A DNA stretch of 64,000 nt from Prorocentrum cordatum (Eukaryota; Sar; Dinophyceae; Prorocentrales; Prorocentraceae), in NCBI GenBank assembly GCA_963575745.1, contig CAUYUJ010016482.1, forward strand, positions 190,015-254,014, read 5' to 3'. Under the pieces are notes generated by a model. The model saw only the letters and a program-made list of their open reading frames with translations, was not told the DNA's origin and did no database searches. Below, in pieces: positions 1-12,009 of the stretch (position 1 is its first letter; each line of letters opens with the position of its first letter). Made by a program: the position numbers and the translations under genes.

Positions 1-4
1 GATC

Positions 5-653
5 GTGAACCCTTTCGTGAAGTTCATCGGTACCTTCCCGAGGCCGCTGCTCATGAAGACTAGGCAGGAGCACTACAAGAGCATCGAAGCCAATTTCGCT
101 GAGCTCACTGACGACGTCGAGGTGGTCTATCACGCAGCCAACCAGACCTACAAGCTCATCTTCAAGAGTGCCCTCGTAGCCAACAAATTTCAGCAGCTTG
201 CCAACCAGACAGGCATCAAGTGGCGAGATGTTCGAGACGGCACAATCTTCAACCTTCGTGTTCGTGGCGACATGCTTTTGGGCGTTAGATTGATGAAGCG
301 CGCATTCCATTCGCTGAACTTTGGCCGCTGGTGCACAACAAGGTCTGCAACCATATGTCTTGGTCATCGGGGCATCGTATTGGCGTCAACGGCCACAGGG
401 CGCCCTTCATATCACAGGGGGCGATGCGTGGGAACTGGTTCGTGCAGTGCACTTGGGCGCCGAAACCTCCCACTTCCAGCTAGTTCAGACCGACCTCAGC
501 ACGTGGGGCATCGCGCCAGAAGACATCCATGCCGTCTTCAACTCTGCCCAGGTCACCGCGGCGGCCGAGGCAGCGGCCGAGGAGGCAATAATCGAGGGGG
601 GCGGTTCTTGCTGGTCCCTCGAGCAGGCCGACGGCGCAAGCATTCTCATCTGA
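5..653 (+). pseudogene. LINE-A remnant: N-terminal part of a non-LTR retrotransposon ORF
   Basis: Two open segments in different frames read as one decayed protein. The first runs from 5 to about 310 and includes the phrases KFIGTFPRPLL and LVANKFQQLANQTG. It shifts by one frame near 310-320 into a segment ending in a stop at 651-653, with WRQRPQGALHITGGD and LSTWGIAPEDI. I read it as the region upstream of the endonuclease because endonuclease and RT remnants follow on the same strand in order. There is no credible start codon and the window edge may cut the 5' end. I recognise no discrete domain. The link to LINE-A is inference from position and order. Confidence 0.45.
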
Positions 654-938
654 TAACGGCCTCGATTTCGAACCCGTTCCTCTAGAAGGCTGGCCAGTTC
701 GCTTAGGCTCTGCTGTCTCTAGTCAGGCGCGCGCCGCGCCCCGCCGCTCGCCACCTCCGTGGCGCAGGACGTTCGAGCCAGAGTTTCAGAGGTAGTGCTA
801 TTAATTCCTCCTCCTCTTCCTCCAGTGGGTCCTCTGAGGGGCGCCCTGTGGCTTGTCGACCGCGGCCCCCTGAAAGTCTTTTTTTCGGCTTGTCGGAACG
901 TTCAAGTATTATTGGGCTCGCCAACTAGTAGCCGACAG

Positions 939-1910
<972 letters not shown>

Positions 1911-2672
1911 GCAGTTCCAGGGTGGATTTGCATGCGCCTGAAGTTCCCGGGGGTTGTCATGGAGCTCGTTGCGCGCAATCAGTTGGATGATGACCTTCCC
2001 GCTCGTCTCAACGGAGTCAATGTCTGTCATTCTGCTGATGCCGCTGTTCGCCATATCGTTCTCCAATCCCGCTCTGCATCTGCTGCTGAAAAGACCGCCT
2101 GCGATCTGAAGCTTATCCGACGCCGTCCGTTTCGTTATGCCGCTGGTGCTCGCCGGGCTGTTCGACCCGACCCGGACTTGGCGCAGTTCATTGGGTTCGA
2201 GCTTTTGGAGTGAACGGGCTCGGTCGGGGCCCATAATCACATCCAGAGTCTGAGGAGGGGCAGCTTGAAAGGGGGGGGAGGGGGGGAACTTGAGCAAGCT
2301 GTGCACGTGCCGGATCGTGGTCATCATGTCCAACGGGCCAAGCGCGCGTTGTTCGCCTGGGCCCGCCCGGGCAGGCGGACATTTCCGAATGCTGTGGTGG
2401 GCTCGCAGGGCCGCGCCCATTCTGACCCTGATGCAGCCAGCAGTTTGCTAGCTGACCACTGGGAATGGGGTCTTCAGAGGCGCTGCTGTCGACGCGTCGC
2501 GCGCCCCCACCCTCCTCGACCTCATCGTCCCGACCGACACTGGTGAGCACCGCCTCAATGGGAATGCGCTCGCTATCCTTGGCTCGCCGCATTCGACAGA
2601 TTCGTGGAGCTCGTTAAGTCTCGGAAAGACTCCAGCCCTGGTCCTGGCGGCCCACCCCTCTCTGCGTGGAAG
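1911..2672 (+). pseudogene. LINE-A linker between endonuclease and RT, decayed
   Basis: No intact gene. An open frame-3 stretch from about 1925 to a stop at 2211-2213 contains MELVARNQLDDDLPARL and PDLAQFIGFELLE. Its place between endonuclease and RT motifs makes a decayed linker of the same LINE ORF the simplest reading, but I see no diagnostic motif. From 2214 to 2672 several frames are interrupted by stops and a run of G at 2270-2287. Confidence 0.3.
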
Positions 2673-2695
2673 TATGTGTGTGTGTGTTGTTGTTG

Positions 2696-2727
<32 letters not shown>

Positions 2728-2781
2728 GGTGGTGGTGGTGGTGGTGGTGGTGGTGGTGGTGGTGGTGGTGGTGGTGGTGGT

Positions 2782-2820
<39 letters not shown>

Positions 2821-2890
2821 GCGTGTGCGTGTGGTGTGGTGTGGTGTGGTGTGGTGTGTGTGTGTGTGTGTGCGTGTGTGTGGGGGGGTA
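2673..2890. repeat. Compound microsatellite (TGT)n-(TGG)n-(TG)n
   Basis: Successive blocks of TGT, about 25 TGG trinucleotides, TG dinucleotide, TGTGCG and TGTGG units. It interrupts LINE-A just before the RT remnant and produces poly-Val, poly-Gly, poly-Trp and poly-His pseudo-ORFs in all frames. Confidence 0.97.
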
Positions 2891-3720
2891 ATTCGGGCGC
2901 TGCGCGACGTTTACGTGCGCGTCGTGAACGACGGCGTCCTCGGCACTGATTTTGAACTTTTCAAGGCTCGCTGCGCTGCCGAAGGGCGACGCCGGGGAAG
3001 ACGGATCGGCCGCCAAGGGCGTCTGTTAAATTCGCCCCCTCGCTATCTCCAATGCATATAATAAGCTCGTGTCCGCGACGACGGCCGAACCGATCAGTCG
3101 CGCAGCTCAACAGGTGGTTGATTCAGTTCAAAGAGGCTTTATTCGTGGAGGAAAACCGCTCGACGACACCATAGAGGTTGACGCCAAGTTGTTTTTCTGG
3201 AAGGAGCTCCTGGGGCATCGTTTTACTGGGGCCACGTTTTTCGACTTCAAGCTGCGTTTCCGAGCAATTGTCAGCCTTGGATCTTCGCTGTCTGGGAGAA
3301 GTTCGGGCTCCCTTGGGCCGTCGTCGGGGCCGTCGAACAGCCGCGCGCAAACGTCAGGTACCACTTGCAGTTTAAAGGCTCCCAGATCCTGTCGTTCCGC
3401 GCGGGGCGCGGGATCGAGCGGGGTTGTCCTCTGTCGGGCGATCTCTCTGCATTGGCCTTGCGCCCGGTGCTGGTAAAGATGCGCGGACGTAGTCTTAGTA
3501 TTCCAGTATCTCTGTCAGCTTGTGCTGACGATTTGGCTATGGCGCCACCCTGCCTATCCCAGGCCTTGCCTGTCGTCGCTCCCGAGATCGCCCTGGCAGG
3601 GTCGTCCCGAGGGGCCCGAGCTCTCCTGGCATCAGGCCGCCATCAAGATGTGTCAACGGGCTGCCCGTATCAAGCGCATGGGTCTGGGTTTCGCACAGTC
3701 TATCATGGCGCGCAATAGAT
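2891..3720 (+). pseudogene. LINE-A reverse transcriptase remnant
   Basis: RT signatures appear in order in shifting frames. Frame 3 has QRGFIRG (3129-3149), followed by TFFDFK around 3234-3251, the place of RT motif A. Frame 2 then has GCPLSG (3422-3439), matching the QGCPLSP-type motif B, and CADDLA (3521-3538), matching the catalytic YADD box (motif C). The order QRGF-FDF-GCPLSG-ADD is standard for non-LTR RT. At least one frameshift lies between motifs A and B (about 3360), so the gene is dead. The RT call is established family knowledge applied to visible motifs. Confidence 0.8.
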
Positions 3721-4460
3721 ATGCACCCCCGGATACTCAGTATGCAGCTCAGGGCCATGTGCCATCTAGCTTCGCCTTCAGGATGGAAGCAGGAGAGTCA
3801 TCAGTTGTGCGCCTTGGCGCCGAGACACTCCGTTCCGCCGGGGCTCTTCTTTTCGCCTCGCGGAAGCTGGCCATCCAGTGAACGCCAGGGACATGTTTGT
3901 TGGCTGTCGAGCTGCCCTTCTTAGAGTTGCCATTGGGTCTACTCTCTTTTCACAGACGATGAGAGCGTTTCAGGATATCTTAGAGTCTGACGAGTATTTG
4001 ATCACGTACAGGGCCCCCCCTTCTTCAGGTCCTCCATATTCGCCCAGTTATATCATGCACATCGTCATGCTACATGTGCTGTGAATGCTCCTCCTGGAGC
4101 CGAACAGAAGACTCTTCATAATGGTTTACCTCTCAGATTAAGAGATACACAACGTGCCCTTCGGTTCGTTCTCTTCTCCGCCCTCGTGTTCGCAAGTTCG
4201 CCCCTCTCATCACAGCTCGGAACATTGACAGTACCCTTCTTATGCCGAAGTCTGCCGCGGTCGAGTGCAACGTACCAGCGTTTTGATCACTTCGCCGTTG
4301 AAGTCTCTTTGTAACGTTTGGAACACGACCAAGCGATACTGCCAATGCGTTTTGAATTGTCGGTATGGGTGTGCGGCAGTGGGCGGATATTGCGTCCTTC
4401 ATTACTTACCATGTCCTGCGTTTTCCTTTTCTTTCTCGTGGTTATGGTTCTGATCCGCTC
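3721..4460 (+). pseudogene. LINE-A region downstream of RT, heavily decayed
   Basis: Short open pieces in several frames follow the RT motifs, for example SIMARNRYAPPDTQYAAQ near 3700 and VWNTTKRYCQCVLNC near 4320. They are separated by stops. Their position fits the C-terminal tail of the LINE-A ORF, but no RNase H signature is visible. I cannot place the 3' end of the element; it lies somewhere before the TCC-rich tract that starts near 4750. Confidence 0.4.
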
Positions 4461-4749
4461 GTGAGCCTCCTTTCCTTTTTCACCAGTGTGATGAATCATC
4501 TCTTGGCTCGTCTGTCTCGTCGTTCATTGCTCTTGATATTTTCCATCCATTTTTTAAAGTCCTCCGTTCTCGCGCCGCCCGGCCCGATATCTCGTTCACC
4601 ATGAAAGTGATGCACGGGCGCTTGCGGTTCACCGCCAGGCGCGCCCCGCGCCTTGCTGCTCGCGTGCTGCAGCGGCGGCGGCGGCGGCTGACTTGGGCTC
4701 CCCTGCTGCGGTGGGGCTCCGCCTCTTCACGACGGAGTTCTTCAGAAAA
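4461..4749. other. Spacer, no gene seen
   Basis: AT-richer sequence to about 4600, then a GC-rich stretch with a short GGC run (4672-4688). Open frames here are short and without motifs. Confidence 0.5.
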
Positions 4750-5265
4750 CGTACCCCTCCTCCTCGTCCGCCTCCTCTTTTTCCTCCTCTTTCTCCTCCG
4801 CCTCCGCTTCCGCCTCCTCCTCCTGCTTCTCCTCCTCCTGCTCCTCCTGCTCTTGCTCTCCTCGTCCTCCTCCTCCTCTTCCTCCTCCTCCGCCTGCCCT
4901 TCTTCTTCCTCCTCGTCCTCCTCCTCCTCCTCACTATCCTTCTTCTTCCCTCCTCATCCTTTTCCTCCGCCTCCTTCTCTTCCTCCTCCTTTTTCTCCTC
5001 CTCCCTTTCCTCTTCCTCATTTCCTGACTCCCTGTCAGCATTGGTGGTATCCGAACGCTGCCGCTCTCCTCCTCCTCCTCTTCCTCCATCTCCTTCTCCT
5101 CCTCCTTCCCCTCCTCCTCCTCCTCGTCCTCCTCCTCCTTCTCCTCCTGCCTCCTCCTCCTCCTCCTCCTCCTCCTCCTCCTCCTCCTCCTCCTCGTCGT
5201 CCTACCTCCTCTTTCCCCCCTTCCCCCTTTCCTCCCTCCCTCCCTCCTCTCCTCCTCTCCTCCCC
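4750..5265. repeat. TCC-rich polypyrimidine tract
   Basis: Degenerate TCC/TTC/CTC triplets occupy almost the whole top strand, with a nearly pure (TCC)n core at about 5152-5202. This gives Ser/Leu/Pro-rich pseudo-ORFs on + and Arg/Glu/Gly-rich ones on -. No gene. Confidence 0.95.
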
Positions 5266-5796
5266 CAAAAGTCCCAGGGGCACCCGAGTGGGTCCCCGCT
5301 CTGTCACCTGGGGGGATCCCCGGGCGTTGGGAATATGGTCCGGGGTCCCTAGCAACAGAAACTGCCACCTAGCGGACACAGCCTCCTGGAGGTCTTGCCC
5401 CGTGGCGCTTCGCTTCTGAGTGTAAATCAATTTTAGATTATAGCTATAGTATGCAGGGGCATGGGGAGTCGCGAAACTAGCCCCGTGGAAAGGGCGGCCC
5501 AGCAGGAGAAGGGAAGGGAGGGGGGAGGGGGAGGGGAACGGGGGACGGCGGTTGCCGTTGGGGTCGGCGGCTGGTCGTATTGAGGTTGGTGGTGACCGTG
5601 GTAGTGTACGTAGTGGTGGTCGGGTTGGCGGTGGCCGCGCTGGTAGTCGGGCGTGCTGGTGGTGGTCGTGGTGGTCGTGCTTGCGGTCGGGGTGGTCGTG
5701 CTAGCAGTGGTCGTGCTAGTGGTCGGCCTGCTGGTGGTCGTGGTGATCGTGGTCGGCCCTCCGTTCCTCCCTCCCTGCCTCCCTCCCCCTTTTAGG
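5266..5796. other. Spacer with a G/T-rich minisatellite
   Basis: 5270-5580 is unique-looking GC-rich sequence without a supportable gene. From about 5580 to 5757 the top strand is an irregular run of GGTGGTCGTG-like units that read as Val/Gly-rich pseudo-ORFs. Confidence 0.6.
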
Positions 5797-5953
5797 GGGC
5801 GAAATGCGGTATCAGATGAAGTTCTCCGCCGTCGGGGACGCCTGACCCCCGGGCGGCTGGAAAGTTCATACCATTACGGCGCCACGAGGCGCCCAGGAGG
5901 GGGCCGACGCCCCCGACGGCGGAACGGCTCATCTTATACCGTTTTTCGACCCC
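5797..5953. mobile_element. Foldback element, family F1 (copy 1)
   Basis: The segment is a long imperfect palindrome. The left arm runs GGGCGAAATGCGGTAT and on to GCCGTCGGGG, then GGGCGGCTGG. The right arm is its reverse complement, ending ATACCGTTTTTCG. The same arms occur at 11130-11300 and 24263-24433. It has no coding capacity. I read it as a MITE-like non-autonomous element. Confidence 0.8.
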
Positions 5954-6535
5954 TCCCCCTCCCCCCCCCCTCCTGCGCCCGCCTCCCGGCCCCGTCCTGG
6001 CCGCCCTCCTCCTCTTCCTTTTCCTCCTCCTCGTCCTCGTCGACCTCCTCCTCCTCCTCTTCTTCCTCGTCTTCCTCCTCCTCCTCCTACTCCTCGTTCT
6101 CGTCTTTCTCCTCCTCCTTCTCGTCCTCCTCCTCCTCCGTCTCCTCCTCCTCCGTAAGACTTCGTCTTTTGATCATGCTCATGCTCATGCTCATGCTCAT
6201 GCTCATGCTCGTGCTCCTCGTTCTCCTCCTACTCCTCCTGCTCCTCGTTCTCCTCTTCCTCCTCCTCCTCCTCCTCCTCCTCCTCCTCCTCCTCCGTAAG
6301 ACTTCGTCTTTTGATCATGCTCATGCTCATGTTCATGTTTCGTCTCCTCCTCCTCCCCCTCCTCCTCCGCCTCATCCTCCTCCCTCCTCTCCTCCTATTC
6401 CTCCTTCTTCCTCCTCGTCCGCGTCCTCCTCCTCTTCCTCCTCCTCCTCCTCATCCCCCCCCCCTCCTTCCTCCTTTTCCCCCCCTCCCCCCCTCCCTCC
6501 CTTCCTCCCTTCCTCCCTCTTTTTTTCCGCGCCCG
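5954..6535. repeat. TCC-rich tract with an (ATGCTC)n island
   Basis: Polypyrimidine TCC/CTC repeats contain a duplicated block at about 6152 and 6294 (CCGTAAGACTTCGTCTTTTG, then ATGCTC hexamers). The first hexamer run is longer (about 6174-6210). No gene. Confidence 0.93.
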
Positions 6536-6740
6536 CCCCCCGGCTCCCCCCCTTTCACCCGCGGGGCCGGCCGCACCAGCCCCGCCCTCCCGGGCCAGGA
6601 AGGGCCACGGCGCCGTGGGCGCGGAGGACGTCGCCCCCGACCAGGACGCTCCTCCGGCAGTGGGGTTCGGGGCTCCCGCACGGTCGGACCGAGGTGTGGG
6701 ATCGAGGGTGGTTTTGGGACCCCTCCCTCGCGTTGTGACA

Positions 6741-6890
6741 AAACAACGACGGGGGGGTTTTGATCATTTTCGTCCTCCTGGGGCCCCCTCCGGGCCCCGG
6801 GACCGTCAAACACCGACTTAGGATGAGAAGCCGGTCCTGGGGAAGGGGTCCAGACCTCTGGGGGTCGACGTTGTGAAAAGATCACGACGT
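6741..6890. repeat. Dispersed repeat, first of a local pair
   Basis: About 150 bp similar to 7136-7285. Shared landmarks are ACGACGGG followed by GGTTTT, a CCTC-rich GGGGCCC block, TGAGAAGCCGGTCC and a terminal GCGACGTTG-like end. Flanking 6541-6740 is GC-rich with no gene. Confidence 0.6.
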
Positions 6891-6919
6891 CGGGGGTCTG
6901 GGCTGGCCCAAACTCACCG

Positions 6920-7053
6920 AGCGCGTTCCACTAATCGCAAAGTGCCTGTTCGCAGGCGTCAGCACAAGCGAGCTTTATTCGATGCCATGGAGTCTGTCTG
7001 CCTCGACGCAGTGGATCCAGGTCGTTTGCGAGCTTTGCGAGTAGTGGAGCGCG
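6920..7053. mobile_element. Small TIR element, family F3 (copy 1)
   Basis: Left end GCGCGTTCCACTAATCGCAA and right end TTGCGAGTAGTGGAGCGCG are near-perfect inverted repeats about 130 bp apart. A second copy lies at 9158-9298. No coding capacity. I read it as a MITE-like element. Confidence 0.65.
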
Positions 7054-7135
7054 GTTATATATTAACAACTCAAGGAAGGCGTGGTCTCATTGATGCCCCC
7101 ACCTCAGTTAGCCCCCGCAGACTCTGCCAACAAAC

Positions 7136-7285
7136 ATCACGACGGGAGGTTTTAGGCCAATGGCGGCCTCCAGGGGCCCTCCAGGAGTCCAGGATCGTGA
7201 AAAACCAGCTCAGGGTGAGAAGCCGGTCCCTGGGAAGGGATTCGGGTTTCCGGGGACCGCGTATGGAAAAAATGCGACGTTGCGG
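7136..7285. repeat. Dispersed repeat, second of a local pair
   Basis: Diverged copy of 6741-6890 in the same orientation. The best conserved stretch is GTGAGAAGCCGGTCC near 7216. Confidence 0.6.
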
Positions 7286-7290
7286 TATCA

Positions 7291-7460
7291 CATCGAGGTC
7301 GGTTCGGAGAGGGCCCTAAATGTTCTTTGAGTTTGTTGGATTTTTTTCTGTTTTCTGAGGGATGGTATCCTCGAGTGATCTCATGATTTGGAATGTTCTG
7401 GCCGGCGGAGGCTCTCATGTTCTTGAGAGATGTTCTTCTGTCCTGGATTCGACCGACGAC
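7291..7460. repeat. Dispersed repeat family F4 (copy 1)
   Basis: Same orientation and order as 25388-25560: CGAGGTCGGTTCGG, a TGTTCTT...TTGTTGGAT block, GGCCGGCGGAGG, CTCATGTTCTTG and TGTTCTTCTGTCC. The copies are diverged but collinear over about 170 bp. No gene. Confidence 0.65.
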
Positions 7461-8094
7461 ATAATTCTTTCAGCCCCAGCGTTTTTCCCAAACTTCGGCT
7501 GTCGAGGGAAGTTTCCGCGTCCCGCGGCCATCAGGCACGTATCCAGGACGCTCGGTGAAGTTGTCGGGACCTCACCCCGCCGTCAGCGTTCAACGGCCGC
7601 CAGCGACCCAGAATCGGTCGATGTTGAACAATCTGACGTTTCGGAAACGGGCGGCCTTTTAAGGATGAACGATCCCCGCGGTGTCAGGAAGCAACGCCAG
7701 GGTCGACACGACACGAGCCTGTCGCAGAGTTCGTCGCCCTACTTGTGGTCGCGGCCAGTTGCTGGGGCCGTGAAACAATCGGCTCGGGATGGCAAGGCGA
7801 TTGTTTCCTTGTTCATTGTTTGGCCGATCGGCGCGGGCCCTCGCACCCTCTCCCCCCCCCTGGAGTTGATATTGGCTGTGCTGGCGCCTGTTTCAAGCAG
7901 GTGGAGTCTCCACCATGACCCCATGCCCACGATAATAATGTACCCGCCCCCCCCTTAAGTAGTTAGAGTTTTTTATCGTCGGCCAATAAGAGTTTGGTCG
8001 GGGGCGCGGGGACGCGGAGGCCGAACTTCATTATCACGGGAAAAGTTCGCCATCGAGGTTACTTCCTTCTCATGTTGAGATAACAACATCAAGC
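7461..8094. other. Spacer, no gene seen
   Basis: Unique-looking sequence. The + frame open across 7362-7958 has no recognisable motif and runs into C-rich sequence, so I do not call it coding. Confidence 0.5.
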
Positions 8095-8310
8095 GAAGCG
8101 AACACGTTTTTTCAGGATGTCTCAAGCGAAACCAATCATTTTGGGAGCCAACCTGAAACCAAACGATCAATATTTCAAGGATGTCTCAAGCGGAACCAGC
8201 AATTATTTGAGGATGTCTCAAGCGAAACAGGCAAATATTTAGAGGATGTCTCAAGCGAAACAAGCAATTCGTTGAGGATGTCTCAACCGAGACAAATCAT
8301 TGTTGAGGAT
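8095..8310. repeat. GGATGTCTCAAGCGAAAC motif array (6 irregular copies)
   Basis: Six copies of GGATGTCTCAAGCGAAAC or close variants, spaced irregularly by about 35-60 bp, each followed by an AT-rich stretch. The motif is related to the GGATGTCTCGAGCGAAACGC motif found at 26.8-28.2, 36.2, 39.4, 41.4 and 50.6 kb. Confidence 0.85.
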
Positions 8311-8770
8311 GCCTCGTAGAGGACCAAAGACCAAGGGTTCTCAAGATATCTTTGGCTTTTTCCTCTTGATATCTCTTTATGCTGGCTCTGGCGGGCAACT
8401 TTTATTATCCCCCGAAAACCCCGAACTTTATTATCCCTTAGGGTTTATTATCTGCAGCATGGGGTTAGGACGCACTGCTGTTGCACACAGTCGCATGAAG
8501 CAGAGGTCCAGAGCCAGACCCCCCCTCCTCCCCCCTCCCTTCCGCCCACTGTCAGAATGCCGAACAAGAATCAGGAGGGGGAAGAGCACACAGACACGAT
8601 TCATCGTCGACTCCCAGAAAGATATGGAAACACATGTGGGAAGCGAGGGGGAAGACGAGAACCCAGAACACGTGGGAACGTGTACGGGGAATCCCGGGAT
8701 TGGTGCCTGCTTCTCTGTGTGCCCCTGGGCCCCTGCGACGAAAACGTTTCCGAGCCCGTGCCCCGGGGGC
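8311..8770. other. Spacer, no gene seen
   Basis: AT-richer to about 8470, then GC-rich. Overlapping open frames here extend into the TCC tract that follows and show no domain. Confidence 0.5.
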
Positions 8771-8966
8771 CCTCCTCCTCCTCCTCCACCTCTTCCTCCG
8801 TCTCCTCCGTCTCCTCCTCCTCCTCCTCCTTCTCCTCCTCCTCCTCCTCTTCAACCTCCTCCTCCTCCTCCTCCTCCTCCCTCCTCCTCCTCGTCCTCCT
8901 CCTCCTCCTTCTCCTCCTCCTCCTCCTCTTCCTCCCTCTCCTCCTCCTCCTCCTGCCCCTACCCCT
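8771..8966. repeat. TCC-rich polypyrimidine tract
   Basis: Near-continuous TCC triplets with occasional GTC or TTC. The long ORFs in five frames around it depend on this tract. Confidence 0.95.
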
Positions 8967-9157
8967 GGGTCTGAGCCTCGGGGTGCGCCGGCGCCGCGGA
9001 CACGCGAGCCCGCGGCGTGTGTCGGGGGGCTGGGCGTTGGTCGCTCGCGCCGCCCTCGCGGAGCAGCACATCGCCACTGGAGCCACGCAGAGCAACAAGC
9101 GCGTGAGCTGCCCGCGGAGGCTGCGCGCGGGAGCGCTGTTGTCTCCAAAGGTCGCCG

Positions 9158-9298
9158 GGCGCGTTCCGCTACTCGCAAAGTGCCTGCTCGCAGACGTCCG
9201 AACAAGAACAGGTCTTCCCGTATGTAGCGGATGGTGAATCCCCCGCGGCGGATCCAGGCCATTTTGCGAGTAGTTATTCTGCGAGTACTGGAGCGCGT
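9158..9298. mobile_element. Small TIR element, family F3 (copy 2)
   Basis: Left end GCGCGTTCCGCTACTCGCAA and right end GCGAGTACTGGAGCGCG are inverted repeats. The interior shares ATCCAGG and a TTTGCGAG-like stretch with copy 1 at 6920-7053. Confidence 0.65.
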
Positions 9299-9465
9299 GT
9301 GTCTAAACGGAGAGTGCCGCGCTGGCGGCCTCCGCGTGAGCCGCCGCCTGAGGTTGCTGTGCCTGCCATCTCGCGCAAGACCCGTTCCTTGTCGTCGATC
9401 ACTCGGAGGGAAGGGGGAGGTGGGGTGTGATGGAGGATTTGGGAGGAGGGGGGATCACATATCCA

Positions 9466-9836
9466 CGCCTGTCCTCCTCCTATTCCCTTCCCTTCCTCCA
9501 TCCTCCATCCTTCCTCCTCCCTCCTCCTCCGCCCCCTCCCTCCCCCTTCTTCTCCTCCTCCTCCTCCTCCTCCTTCTCCTTCCTCTCTCCTCCTCCTCCT
9601 CCCTCCCTCCTCCTCCTTCCCTCCCCCCCTTCGTCCTCTTCTTCTTCTCATTATTTTTTATTTTCTATGTTTCTTATGATTCTTATTATTTGTGTTATTC
9701 TTATTACTCTTCTTCTTCTTCTCCCTCCTCATCCTCCCCCTCCTTCTCATTCCCCTCTCCTCCTCCTCCTGCTCCTCTTCCTTCCTCCTCCTCCCTCATT
9801 CCTCCTCCGCCCCCTCCCTCCCCCTTCTTCTTCATG
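9466..9836. repeat. TCC/TTC-rich tract
   Basis: Polypyrimidine repeats with an AT-rich interlude (about 9648-9712). No gene. Confidence 0.93.
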
Positions 9837-9887
<51 letters not shown>

Positions 9888-10205
9888 CTATTATTATTAT
9901 TATTGTTACTTATTTTTTATTATTATTATTACTATTATTAGTATTTTTATGGTTATTTTCATTATTGTTGTTATTATTATTATTACTATTATAATTGTTA
10001 TTATCATTACTATTATAATTATTATCATTATTAGTATTATTATCATCATCATCAAAATTATTATTATTATCAGTATTATTATTATTAGTATTCTTTGTCT
10101 TCTTCTAAATAGTTGTATTATTAGCAGCGTTATTATTATTGTTATTATTCCTCCTCCTCCCTCCTCCTCCTCCTCCTCCTCCTCCTCCTCCTCCTCCCCC
10201 TCCTC
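9837..10205. repeat. (ATT)n array followed by (TCC)n
   Basis: Degenerate ATT/TTA trinucleotide repeats to about 10150, then a (TCC)n tract. This is one of the largest AT-rich islands in the window. Confidence 0.95.
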
Positions 10206-10807
10206 CTACCCTCCCCCCCGCACAAGCTGGGGGCCCGGTGAGCACACCGGGATGGTCGGGGAACCCAAAGTCGTCGACTGCCGCCTGTATCGGCGGGATG
10301 ACGAAATAGAGCCGGGGACTAGCCGTAGAAGGCGGAGGGCTGCGGGGGGGTTTTGGGGACCGCGCCCCCGTCGGCCGAGGGGGCCCTCCCCCTTGGGGTG
10401 GGTGGCGTGTAGGGTGGGAAAGGGTCGGGATGCCCCCCGCTGCCAGGGTTCCCCCTGGCTCGGGGTCCCTGGCCTCTTCCTACCTGGCGCTCCTCCCCCC
10501 CCTGGGGCACCCCTGTCGGCCACGGGGGCGCGCGCGCGCGGAGGCGGCACGGCCCGCAGGGGCAGGTGGGGTACTGCGTCGTTGAGCGACGCGGTGGACC
10601 CCTGCCGGTGGCTTTGCGCCAAGCCCTACGGGTTGCCTCCACCCGACCCGGGAGGCCTTCCGCTGGTGTGGCAGCGCCGGCGCGCGGCATCGGGCGCTGC
10701 GCGGGCTTTCCGTGCTAGGGCATTCCGACCACGGGTGGCCATTGGGGGCACCCCCGGTGGCCCAGCAGGTCCCTTCTGCACGGCAGAGGCAGGACTGAAG
10801 TTATGGT
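10206..10807. other. GC-rich spacer between two TCC tracts, no gene seen
   Basis: Open frames on both strands overlap and are rich in Pro/Arg/Gly. No motif supports coding. Confidence 0.5.
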
Positions 10808-10878
10808 AAATCCTCCTCCTCCTCCTCCTCCTCCTCCTCCTCCTCCTCCTCCTCTCCTCCTCCTCCTCTCCTCCTCCG
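10808..10878. repeat. (TCC)n microsatellite
   Basis: TCC triplets with two short interruptions. Confidence 0.97.
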
Positions 10879-11129
10879 AGATGTCCTGCTCGCATTCCCG
10901 AACGCTGCGCTAACCCTGCCCCGGCAACTGCACCCCCCGCCCCAGCCAACCTTGTCCGAGCCGACCCCGAGAAATCGGATTCTGGGTCGGGCAGCCGCCA
11001 GCAGGGGAGCCAGCGCCGCCGGCGCCGATGTGTTCCGAAGTGGGGGCAAGTGTTATGTGTTGCTATGTCATGGTCTGTTACCTCAATTGTTTTCGGTCAT
11101 GTTCCGTCATGCTATTTTTTGTTACTTAA

Positions 11130-11300
11130 CGGGCGAATGACGGTATCGAATTCACTGTTTCGCTGTCGGGGGCACCTGTCCCTGGGCGGCTGGAGCGTTT
11201 ATACCCTTGCGGTGGCGCGTCAAGGTCTAATTTTCCCAGCCGCCCTGAGAGGCGCCCCAGGTGACGGACAAGTTTATATCTTATACCGTTCGTCGCCCGC
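11130..11300. mobile_element. Foldback element, family F1 (copy 2)
   Basis: Left end GGGCGAATGACGGTAT is inverted relative to the right end TTATACCGTTCGTCGCCCG. Inner arms carry TTCGCTGTCGGGGG and GGGCGGCTGG with complements on the right (CCAGCCGCCC, changed to CCCAGCCGCCC here). The copy is more diverged than the one at 24263. Confidence 0.8.
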
Positions 11301-11649
11301 AAAATTATGCGCTGTTCTGTTCAGTGCTGTCGTGCTCGTCGAAGGCGCGGGTGGCGGGATACTCGAGGAACGCTCGGTGGACTTGGGGATGTGGCGGCCG
11401 CGCTATGCAGGGTGGGCCAGTCGGGAGGTCTGTTCTTAAGAGCTAACGACCCCACCCTGAGGGGTGGGGAACAAACTTTAATGACCCCCACCCCCTGCTG
11501 AGGAAGGAAAAGGAGGAAACACTCGATATTTGAAGTATGCAGGCGCCTAAAGTAGATTGGAACCTGGGAATTCATCAATATTTACTTTCAACGACTGGCG
11601 TGTAGCATCTCTTCCTCCTCCTCCTCCTCCTCCTCCCGAAAATAATCAA
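11301..11649. other. Spacer, no gene seen
   Basis: Contains a short G/C palindromic stretch (CCCCACCCTGAGGGGTGGGG, 11450-11469) and a small (TCC)n at 11610-11636. No coding evidence. Confidence 0.5.
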
Positions 11650-11789
11650 CTTTCGGAGGTCTGGGCGGATTCCTCGGATCGGCGCTGAACCCCCTCCCTG
11701 CTGCGCGGAGCGCGCCAGGGGGCGGCGCCGGAGGCACCGTCAGGTGGGTCACAGCACCGACCCGAGAAATCCGCGCGGACCGCCGAAAG
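11650..11789. mobile_element. Foldback element, family F2 (copy 1)
   Basis: Left end CTTTCGGAGGTCTGGGCGGA and right end TCCGCGCGGACCGCCGAAAG are inverted repeats. The complementarity continues inward through GATCGGCGCTG against CAGCACCGACC. Related copies are at 25243-25378 and 61818-61945. No coding capacity. Confidence 0.8.
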
Positions 11790-12009
11790 CTTATGTTTAT
11801 GCCGGGGGAGATAACGAAGGACGGAGGAGGCAGGATGCAGGAGGCAGGAGGCAGGGGAGGGGATTTCCCATCTTCGCTGCCGCCGTCTGCGGTTCTGACG
11901 ATCCCCACGCAAGCAAGAACGATCTTGGAAAAGGCGGGCTGCGTCGGCGATGCGGCTCGACCCTCCGACCCCATCTATTCGGACCCCATCTAAGATCTAG
12001 GAGGCGTCT
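11790..12009. other. Left flank of the YR retroelement
   Basis: Holds two near-tandem copies of GACCCCATCTA (11968-11978 and 11983-11993), then TCTAGGAGGC. A matching stretch CGGACCCCATCTAGGAGGC occurs to the right of the element near 22558. No gene. Confidence 0.6.

Noticed and set aside
8095-8310. CRISPR-like short repeats with spacers
   Set aside because: Repeat spacing is irregular, the motif is found in satellites elsewhere in the window, and no cas genes are present.
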